From Porticoccaceae bacterium (GTDB lineage: Bacteria; Pseudomonadota; Gammaproteobacteria; Pseudomonadales; Porticoccaceae): a DNA stretch of 33,788 bases. The stretch lies in contig JAFMBU010000003.1 of NCBI GenBank assembly GCA_017858295.1, positions 1 through 33,788 on the forward strand, in the 5' to 3' direction. A program made the translations under genes and the position numbers. Shown here one piece after another: positions 15,170 to 21,301 of the stretch. The notes beneath the pieces were generated by a model that was given only the letters and a program-made list of their open reading frames with translations, ran no database searches and was not told where the DNA came from. Position 1 is the stretch's first letter. Every line of letters starts with the position of its first letter.

Positions 15170-15206
15170 TTGACACTGTCAAGATGTATTGCTACATTGC
15201 CTCCCA
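15170..15206 (+). promoter_or_regulatory. tetR promoter with overlapping perfect palindrome; leaderless start
   Basis: -35 TTGACA (15170-15175), 17-bp spacer, -10 TACATT (15193-15198). Transcription would begin at about 15205-15206, on the ATG itself. The -35 is the left arm of TTGACA-c-TGTCAA (15170-15182), a perfect 6+1+6 palindrome, the natural operator for the TetR dimer encoded downstream. Confidence 0.7.
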
Positions 15207-15826
15207 TGAGACCAAGCCAATCACAAAAATCTATTCGTCCAAGCTATCATCACGGTGATCTGCGTCAGACACTGCTGCGTTCGGCAAAACAACTGATTGC
15301 CGAAGCTGGGATCGAGAATCTATCTCTGCGTCGACTTGCGGAAAGGGCAGGGGTTTCGCGCACTGCCCCCTATCATCATTTCTCGGATAAGAACGATTTG
15401 CTCTGCGCCATAGCCGCAGAAGGCTTTCGCCGTCGGCATCAGACCGCTGCGGCAGAATTTGATAACAAAGCGAAAAGCATGCTGGAAAAGTTTCACGTCT
15501 ACATGAATAGCTATGTTCAGTTTGCTGTGGACAATCCTGAAGAGTATGAGTTGATGTTTGGGCGCAGTATCTGGAAGCAGCAGAACAGCACTGAAGAGCT
15601 GCGCGCCGTCGCCTACCCTTGCTTTCAGCATCAGGTTGATATGATCCGCTGCTGGCAGAGTTGTGGGGTTATATCCGGAGATAATGCCCTGCGCAGTGCT
15701 CAGGTCATCTGGGGTGCGCTCCATGGTATTGCCAAATTATTTATCGATGGTATCTACACCGACACAGCTAAAATTGAAGAAGTGACGCAATGTGCAATTG
15801 ATATGTTTATTGCTAAAACTATCTAA
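15206..15826 (+). CDS. TetR/AcrR-family transcriptional regulator
   Basis: TetR-type repressor of 206 aa from ATG 15206. The N-terminal HTH spans about 18-65 (LRQTLLRSAKQLIAEAGIENLSLR..., then AERAGVSRTAPYHHFSDK). The C-terminal ligand domain resembles the WHG type (AQVIWGALHGIAKLFIDG). An in-frame TTG at 15170 would give a longer protein, but it is the -35 box of a good promoter, so it is rejected as a start. No Shine-Dalgarno precedes ATG 15206, in keeping with a leaderless mRNA. It is divergent from fadH by 189 bp and probably controls itself and fadH; the ligand is unknown. Confidence 0.88.
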   Translation: MRPSQSQKSIRPSYHHGDLRQTLLRSAKQLIAEAGIENLSLRRLAERAGVSRTAPYHHFSDKNDLLCAIAAEGFRRRHQTAAAEFDNKAKSMLEKFHVYMNSYVQFAVDNPEEYELMFGRSIWKQQNSTEELRAVAYPCFQHQVDMIRCWQSCGVISGDNALRSAQVIWGALHGIAKLFIDGIYTDTAKIEEVTQCAIDMFIAKTI

Positions 15827-16133
15827 TAATTCACTTCATATTACCTTCTTAACCTGTTGTTTTTATATTTATTTTATTGCTAAAGATTTCCTGTTTTGAC
15901 GTCTCTGTCAAACGCCTTATTTGATAGTGACTTTTGCTAGACATAAATCTTGGCAAAAGACAGGTTTATTTTTTGACTTTCGAAAAAATGAGAACTACGT
16001 TTACTTAGCCTGTTAAGCAGTTTTAAAAGTTAGTTTCAAAATGTGGATTTGGTCGCATTGACCCCTGAATTGGTTGTTCTGGATATGGGGTATTTATGCG
16101 AGGTGTAATTAGGAGTTATAAGGAGTTTTAGCT
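15827..16133. other. 307-bp AT-rich gap with one inverted repeat, no gene
   Basis: No convincing coding frame. It holds the inverted repeat TTTGAC-N6-GTCAAA (15895-15912), which shares TTGAC/GTCAA arms with the palindrome at the tetR promoter. It presumably holds the promoter of the following VPLPA-CTERM gene: TTGACT at 15973-15978 has only a weak -10 (tacgtt, 15996-16001). I found no GG-N10-GC sigma-54 site by eye. Confidence 0.4.
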
Positions 16134-16805
16134 ATGAATAAGAGTTTTGTGAAATTACTGCAATTATGCGCAGGCGTGTTAATGCTATCTACTGCCAGTT
16201 TATCAATGGCAGCAACTTGGGATTATGATTTTGATGGTGACGAAAATGAGCGTGGAGGGCAGCCGTTAAACTTTGGTGATCTCAATGTTAGAGGTTATAC
16301 CGATGGCGCAGGGAGTTATGCTTATTTGGATTCAGGCTACTTGGCCGGTCTTGGTGTATGCGATGGGCCAATTCTTTCTGGTACCACAGGCACTGATAAT
16401 AAGTGTAAGACCGTTACTGGCCCCAATCTTGGAGCTTCGGACGACAACTTACAGTTAGGTGAAATGCTTGAGTTTGTATTTGACACCAAAAAGCAGATTG
16501 AGGTGGGTATAAATGGTCCTCACATTTCTGCCGATGGCAAGAATGTTTTAATTTGGACTGATGTAGGTGCTTGGGATCTGCTTACTGTGGCTGCCGGCAA
16601 AATCACTCTTGGAGTCCAGCATATTGGTTTGACGACATTGAAGATATTTGGTCAGGGAGTATTTGGTGGTGGTCAGTATGGTCGAACTACAACCGATTTG
16701 TATGTCGCTGGTATCAATGAAGTGCCTATTCCTGCAGCGGCCTGGCTGTTTGGCTCGGCTTTGTTAGGTCTAGCTGGACTGCGTCGCCGCAAGATTGCAG
16801 CCTAG
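16134..16805 (+). CDS. VPLPA/PEP-CTERM sorting-signal exported protein
   Basis: Exported protein of 223 aa with unknown body. An N-terminal signal peptide (LCAGVLMLSTASLSMAA) is followed by an Asp/Gly-rich secreted domain with two Cys residues (in GVCDGP and NKCKTV) that may form a disulphide. At the C-terminus the tripartite sorting signal is clear: VPIPAAAWLFGSALLGLAG followed by LRRRK. That is a VPLPA-type motif, a membrane helix and a basic tail, the target of the exosortase/EpsI system linked to exopolysaccharide export. No exosortase gene lies here, so it must be elsewhere. SD AAGGAG is well placed. No enzymatic motif is seen; a surface or biofilm matrix role is only inference. Confidence 0.85.
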   Translation: MNKSFVKLLQLCAGVLMLSTASLSMAATWDYDFDGDENERGGQPLNFGDLNVRGYTDGAGSYAYLDSGYLAGLGVCDGPILSGTTGTDNKCKTVTGPNLGASDDNLQLGEMLEFVFDTKKQIEVGINGPHISADGKNVLIWTDVGAWDLLTVAAGKITLGVQHIGLTTLKIFGQGVFGGGQYGRTTTDLYVAGINEVPIPAAAWLFGSALLGLAGLRRRKIAA

Positions 16806-16877
16806 GTTCCAAAGTCTAGCTTGATGCAATAGCGCTGTAATAAAGACTCGATCGGACCTTAAGTGACGAGTTGCAGC

Positions 16878-16909
16878 AAAAAAAACCCCGGTTCTCACCG
16901 GGGTTTTTT
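16878..16909. terminator. Bidirectional rho-independent terminator
   Basis: A8 - CCCCGG (16886-16891) - ttctca - CCGGGG (16898-16903) - T6. The A and T tracts extend the stem and give a U-tract on both strands. It separates the VPLPA-CTERM gene from the convergent lipoprotein gene and serves both. Confidence 0.93.
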
Positions 16910-16960
16910 GTTTTTAGCCTTAGCTACTTGCTAGTGTTTGCTAGCTTGTGAATAGGGCTC

Positions 16961-17230
16961 TTAATTGTCCATCTTACTCATGGCGTCAGAGAGGTCGCTC
17001 TCTGCATCGCTGGCCATATCTTCCATTATTTGGTCAACGCTGTCAGAGGCTTCGTCTACGCTATCTTCGATGATGTTTATGGCATCATCCGCCGCATTTT
17101 CAATAGTATCGGACATTGTTGCTTCTTCTACAGCCGGAACTGTTCCCTCCTCGGGTGAGTTTTGGTTATCACATGCGCTCAGGCCCAAGGTAGCCAATGT
17201 GGCAATTAGCAAAACATGGTGTTTCTTCAT
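16961..17230 (-). CDS. Small acidic lipoprotein, unknown function
   Basis: 89-aa lipoprotein. The signal peptide MKKHHVLLIATLATLG ends at the lipobox LSAC (Cys20), after which DNQ follows. The mature part is strongly acidic (many D/E, few K) and reads as heptad-like helix (IENAADDAINIIEDSVDEASDSVDQ...). It is preceded by AAGGAG at a good distance, supporting translation. Asp at +2 after the lipid Cys is an inner-membrane retention signal under the E. coli Lol rule, which need not hold here. I do not recognise a family; similar short helical lipoproteins occur widely. It may bind cations or a periplasmic partner, but nothing in the sequence decides this. Confidence 0.78.
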   Translation of the reverse strand: MKKHHVLLIATLATLGLSACDNQNSPEEGTVPAVEEATMSDTIENAADDAINIIEDSVDEASDSVDQIMEDMASDAESDLSDAMSKMDN

Positions 17231-17515
17231 ATCTCTACTCCTTCCTAGGTTATTTGAATAATGTGTTTTTTCTCATCAAGCATAGTTCAGGGCAGCTCTA
17301 AATGGCGGCGAATGCAGTGAAAATATTATTACCTGGGTCAATCGGATGGCGTTTTACCCAGTCCAGTAACAATAAGGCTATTTTTTACTCCTTTATCAGC
17401 GCTTACCGGTTGCTGATTGCCAATCGCTGTGGCAAACTTCACGCCGCTTTTAGAGGGGTATTTGAGCAGTAGAAAAGACCCCGAAAACTACCTACTACTA
17501 AAAGTTCTTTTTAAT

Positions 17516-17600
<85 letters not shown>

Positions 17601-17631
17601 AATTTACCCAGTATCATCGTGAGGAAAATCC

Positions 17632-18945
17632 ATGCAGGTTTCCATCGAGTCTAGCACTGGTCTTGAGCGTCAACTTAAGATTGGTGTCCCTGCCGACCGT
17701 ATAGAGAGTGAAGTCGCTCAGCGTCTTCAGAAAGCCACTAAAACAGTTAACATTAAAGGTTTTCGTAAGGGCAAAGTGCCTCTCAAAGTGGTCAAGCAGC
17801 AGTTTGGCAAAGGTGTGCGCCAGGAAGTTGTCGGCGAAATCGTCAACTCCAGCTTCTACGAAGCCATTGCTCAAGAAAAACTGCAGCCAGTAGGACAGCC
17901 GCGAATCGATGATATAAAAGACAGCGAAGGTCAGGATCTAGAATTCTTGGCAGTTTTCGAAGTCTATCCAGAAATTGCATTGGCTGACTTGAGTAAAGTG
18001 TCCATCACTCGCCCAGTAACAGAGCTGAGCGATGCCGATTTGGATAAGATGATCGATGTACTGCGTGATCAGCAAGCCAAGTTCGAAGCTTCAGACCAGC
18101 CTGCAGTTGATGGCGATCAGCTCAATATCGACTATGTGGGCACCAAGGGCGGAGAAGAGTTCGCTGGTGGCAAAGCTGAAGGTCAAGATCTAATTCTGGG
18201 TTCAAACAGCATGATTCCTGGCTTTGAAGACGCTCTTATCGGCGCCAGTGCCGGTGATGAGAAAGTCCTCAAGCTGAAGTTTCCGAAAGATTATCACGCT
18301 GAAGAGCTCAAGGGTGCCAAAGTTGAATTCGCCGTTGTGGTTAATTCCGTGTCCTCTAAACAGCTCCCAGAGATGAATGATGAGTTCTTTAAGCTCTACG
18401 GCGTCGATGCGGGCGGTGAAGAGAAGTTCCGTGAAGATGTCATGAACAATATGGAGCGTGAATTGCGCAATGCGGTTCGCAGCAAGGTTAAAAACCGTGT
18501 TATGAATCAGCTGTTTGACCTCAATAAGGTCGAGTTGCCAGCTGTGTTGGTCGACAATGAGATTACTCAGCTCAAGCAGCAGATGGTGCAGCAGTTTGGC
18601 GGTGGTCAGCAAATCGACTTAAGCATGCTTCCGGATGATATGTTCCGTGAAAAGGCCGAGCGCCGCGCGTCCTTAGGTGTAATCGTCTCTGAAATTGTTA
18701 AAGTTGAAGAGCTTACTCCCGATGAAGATAGTGTCCGTGAAAGAATCAACGAGATCGCTTCAACTTATGAGCAGCCTAAGGAAGTTGTCGACTACTATTA
18801 TAGCCAGCAGCAGCTTCTTAGCTCTGTAGAAGCTGTGGTTTTGGAAGATCAGGTGACTGAATTGGTGTTGTCTAAGGCGCAAGTTGCCGACGAGACATGC
18901 TCCTACGAAGATGCTGTTAAGCCTGATCCTGAGCCAGGTGCGTAA
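17632..18945 (+). CDS. tig: Trigger factor, ribosome-associated chaperone
   Basis: Ribosome-bound folding chaperone, 437 aa, normal length. The N-terminal ribosome-binding domain holds the tail signature GFRKGKVPLKVVKQQFG (about 43-59). The FKBP-type PPIase domain is at about 155-245 (GDQLNIDYVGTKGGEEF, then ILGSNSMIPGFEDALIGASAGDEK). The C-terminal chaperone arms are helical, to about residue 425. SD GAGGA lies before ATG. First gene of the tig-clpP-clpX-lon series that couples folding and proteolysis; the tRNA-Leu just upstream implies a shared transcript. Confidence 0.97.
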   Translation: MQVSIESSTGLERQLKIGVPADRIESEVAQRLQKATKTVNIKGFRKGKVPLKVVKQQFGKGVRQEVVGEIVNSSFYEAIAQEKLQPVGQPRIDDIKDSEGQDLEFLAVFEVYPEIALADLSKVSITRPVTELSDADLDKMIDVLRDQQAKFEASDQPAVDGDQLNIDYVGTKGGEEFAGGKAEGQDLILGSNSMIPGFEDALIGASAGDEKVLKLKFPKDYHAEELKGAKVEFAVVVNSVSSKQLPEMNDEFFKLYGVDAGGEEKFREDVMNNMERELRNAVRSKVKNRVMNQLFDLNKVELPAVLVDNEITQLKQQMVQQFGGGQQIDLSMLPDDMFREKAERRASLGVIVSEIVKVEELTPDEDSVRERINEIASTYEQPKEVVDYYYSQQQLLSSVEAVVLEDQVTELVLSKAQVADETCSYEDAVKPDPEPGA

Positions 18946-18953
18946 CCTGCCTG

Positions 18954-18981
18954 TTGCACGGAAACAGACTATAGTTATATT
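18954..18981 (+). promoter_or_regulatory. Candidate sigma-70 promoter for clpP-clpX
   Basis: TTGCAC (18954-18959), 16-bp spacer, TATATT (18976-18981), just after the tig stop. The expected start of transcription, about 18988, falls at the base of the first of two hairpins. Heat-shock control cannot be judged from this. Confidence 0.5.
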
Positions 18982-18985
18982 AATC

Positions 18986-19043
18986 TCGGGCACTAGGATC
19001 TGAGTGCCCGATTCACTGCGTATAGAACAGCATACGCAGTGAA
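18986..19043 (+). promoter_or_regulatory. Two abutting perfect hairpins in the clpP leader
   Basis: Hairpin 1: tcgggcact (18986-18994) pairs with agtgcccga (19003-19011), 8-nt loop. Hairpin 2 starts at the next base: ttcactgcgtat (19012-19023) pairs with atacgcagtgaa (19032-19043), 8-nt loop. Neither has a T-tract, so they are not ordinary terminators. Hairpin 2 also covers a false GTG start at 19039. Confidence 0.8.
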
Positions 19044-19071
19044 GAATGATAACGATAATAGCGAGGAAGCG

Positions 19072-19713
19072 ATGAATTTTCAGCAACCCAATGCCGGGCA
19101 CATGCACGACGTTCAAGCCAGTGGTCTAGTGCCAATGGTAGTAGAGCAAACCTCACGTGGTGAGAGAGCCTACGACATTTACTCTAGACTGTTAAAAGAG
19201 CGCGTGATCTTCTTGGTTGGTCAGGTTGAAGATCATATGGCCAACTTGATTGTTGCACAGATGCTGTTCTTGGAATCTGAAAATCCCGATAAAGATATTC
19301 ACCTCTACATCAATTCCCCAGGTGGTTCTGTGACTGCTGGCATGTCGATCTACGACACCATGCAGTTTATCAAACCCAACGTCAGTACAATGTGCATAGG
19401 CCAAGCCGCAAGCATGGGTGCTTTCCTGCTCGCTGCTGGCGCAGAGGGCAAGCGCTACTGTCTACCAAACTCGCGCACTATGATTCACCAGCCAAGTGGC
19501 GGTGCTCAGGGTCAGGCAACTGATATCCATATTCAGTCTCAGGAAATCCTTAAGATAAAGGCCCGTCTCAACGACTTGATGGCCAAGCACACTGGTCAGT
19601 CGGTTGAGAAAGTCACAGAAGATACTGAGCGTGATAATTTTATGAGTGCGGAAGAATCAAAGGCCTATGGCCTGGTTGACGCCGTGCTTGATCAGCGTGA
19701 ACAGGTTAGCTAG
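19072..19713 (+). CDS. clpP: ATP-dependent Clp protease proteolytic subunit
   Basis: Serine protease subunit, 213 aa from ATG 19072. The in-frame GTG at 19039 lies in a hairpin and lacks an SD, whereas GAGGA at 19063-19067 serves 19072. Catalytic triad Ser114 (GQAASMGAF), His139 (MIHQPSGG) and Asp188 (TERDNF); the spacing of 25 and 49 residues equals that of E. coli. It forms the two-ring tetradecamer that degrades proteins fed by ClpX, encoded next. A short N-terminal propeptide is likely processed. Confidence 0.97.
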   Translation: MNFQQPNAGHMHDVQASGLVPMVVEQTSRGERAYDIYSRLLKERVIFLVGQVEDHMANLIVAQMLFLESENPDKDIHLYINSPGGSVTAGMSIYDTMQFIKPNVSTMCIGQAASMGAFLLAAGAEGKRYCLPNSRTMIHQPSGGAQGQATDIHIQSQEILKIKARLNDLMAKHTGQSVEKVTEDTERDNFMSAEESKAYGLVDAVLDQREQVS

Positions 19714-19778
19714 ACATTTTAGCCCTTGGATACTGAGCTTAGATGGCTGTTCTATTTTGATTTTATTGGAGGTACACA

Positions 19779-21065
19779 ATGAGCGATGATGACACTTTAG
19801 GAGAAGGCGGAAAGCTTCTCTTCTGTTCATTCTGCGGCAAGAACCAGAATGAAGTGCGACGCCTTATTGCAGGACCTTCAGTCTATATCTGCGATGAGTG
19901 TGTTGACCTCTGCAACGATATTATCTCAGAAGAGGCGGTAGTCGCCGAAGCCAGCGATGGTAACGAAGAGCTGCCAATTCCTTCCGACATCAAGGGCAAC
20001 CTCGATGCCTACGTTATCGGTCAAGAGCGTGCCAAGAGAATCCTATCCGTAGCGGTATACAACCACTACAAACGCTTACAGGTCAGCGAGTCTGGCACTG
20101 ATAACTCAGCTGTTGAGTTGGGTAAGAGTAATATCCTGCTAATCGGCCCCACAGGTAGCGGTAAAACGCTGCTGGCCGAAACCTTGGCGCGCATGTTAGA
20201 CGTTCCCTTCACAATCGCTGATGCGACCACGCTTACCGAAGCCGGTTATGTGGGTGAAGACGTAGAAAATATTATTCAGAAGTTACTGCAGAAATGCGAT
20301 TACGATGTCGACAAAGCCCAGCGCGGTATTGTCTACATTGATGAAATCGATAAGATCTCTAGAAAGTCAGACAATCCGTCAATCACCCGTGACGTATCCG
20401 GTGAAGGCGTGCAGCAAGCCCTGTTGAAACTGATTGAAGGCACGGTTGCCTCAGTTCCCCCTCAGGGTGGCCGCAAACATCCCCAGCAGGAATTCCTGCA
20501 GGTCGATACCTCCAATATCTTATTTATCTGTGGCGGCGCATTTGCCGGACTTGAAAAAGTTATTAGAGATCGCTCTGAGAAAGGCGGTATCGGGTTTAGT
20601 GCCGAGGTCAGCAGCAAAGACAGCCAGAAGTCGATCGGTGAAACACTGCTTGATGTACAGCCAAGTGACCTGATTGGTTACGGTTTGATTCCTGAGTTTA
20701 TCGGTCGCTTGCCGGTAGTGGCGACACTGCAAGAGCTGGATCGCGAGGCATTGGTTAATATTCTTGTTGAGCCAAAGAACGCGCTGTTCAAACAGTATCA
20801 AGCGCTGTTTGCCATGGAAGATGTTGAACTTGATCTGCGACCTGATGCCCTTAATGCGATTGCTGAAAAAGCCATTGAGCGAAAAACTGGCGCCCGAGGT
20901 CTGCGGTCAATTCTAGAGACCGTGTTACTCGACACTATGTACCGAGTGCCTTCAGAGACCAGTGTAGTCAAGGTTGTTGTGGATGCGGCGGTAATCAATG
21001 GCGATAATGAGCCGCTACTGGTGTATGAACAAAATGATCAAAAACAGACCGCTGATGAAGCCTAG
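19779..21065 (+). CDS. clpX: Clp protease ATP-binding unfoldase subunit ClpX
   Basis: AAA+ unfoldase, 428 aa, normal length. The N-terminal C4 zinc-binding domain is CSFCGKN...CDECVDLC (about 16-44). Then come Walker A GPTGSGKT, pore-1 loop GYVG, Walker B VYIDEIDKI, pore-2 region TRDVSGEGVQQ, the RKH loop (GGRKHPQQEF) and the IGF loop that docks on ClpP (KGGIGFSAE). Sensor-2 arginine in TGARGLRS. SD GGAGG. A strong terminator follows, so lon is transcribed separately. Confidence 0.97.
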   Translation: MSDDDTLGEGGKLLFCSFCGKNQNEVRRLIAGPSVYICDECVDLCNDIISEEAVVAEASDGNEELPIPSDIKGNLDAYVIGQERAKRILSVAVYNHYKRLQVSESGTDNSAVELGKSNILLIGPTGSGKTLLAETLARMLDVPFTIADATTLTEAGYVGEDVENIIQKLLQKCDYDVDKAQRGIVYIDEIDKISRKSDNPSITRDVSGEGVQQALLKLIEGTVASVPPQGGRKHPQQEFLQVDTSNILFICGGAFAGLEKVIRDRSEKGGIGFSAEVSSKDSQKSIGETLLDVQPSDLIGYGLIPEFIGRLPVVATLQELDREALVNILVEPKNALFKQYQALFAMEDVELDLRPDALNAIAEKAIERKTGARGLRSILETVLLDTMYRVPSETSVVKVVVDAAVINGDNEPLLVYEQNDQKQTADEA

Positions 21066-21107
21066 GCATGGCTCACTGGCAGGTGAAGTGAGATGGCAGT
21101 TTTAAAG

Positions 21108-21131
21108 AAGGCGACGTTAGTCGCCTTTTTT
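21108..21131 (+). terminator. Rho-independent terminator after clpX
   Basis: aaggcgac (21108-21115), loop gtta, gtcgcctt (21120-21127), then T4 more. Perfect 8-bp stem. Confidence 0.9.
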
Positions 21132-21205
21132 ACGCCCCTAATATTAGCGTTCAATTGGCGTTTTAGTGAAAATTTAATTTTTCGTCAATTAAGCCAATCG
21201 CTGAG

Positions 21206-21296
21206 GTTGTTTTTCCTCCGCGAGTCCCAATATACAAGACTAATCTGATTATAAAATCGAATTGGAGCGCAACACCGCGCTCCCGACCAATCGAGG
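21206..21296 (+). promoter_or_regulatory. lon promoter/leader region with hairpin next to the SD
   Basis: ggagcgc (21264-21270), loop aacacc, gcgctcc (21277-21283). Outer bases tcgaattgg and ccaatcga could extend the pairing up to the SD GAGG (21293-21296). Upstream, gttgtt (21206-21211), 14 bp, cccaatat (21226-21233) is a weak match to a sigma-32 promoter (CTTGAA...CCCCATnT), and TATAAA at 21250-21255 is an alternative -10 without a good -35. The hairpin is seen; the promoter is uncertain. Confidence 0.45.
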
Positions 21297-21301
21297 TATC
21301 C

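Noticed and set aside
15170..15205. Upstream TTG start for the TetR regulator
   Set aside because: It coincides with the -35 box of a good promoter, and the extra 12 residues have no SD and no family similarity.
18986..19043. Intrinsic terminator of tig
   Set aside because: Both stems lack a following T-tract, and clpP follows at once.
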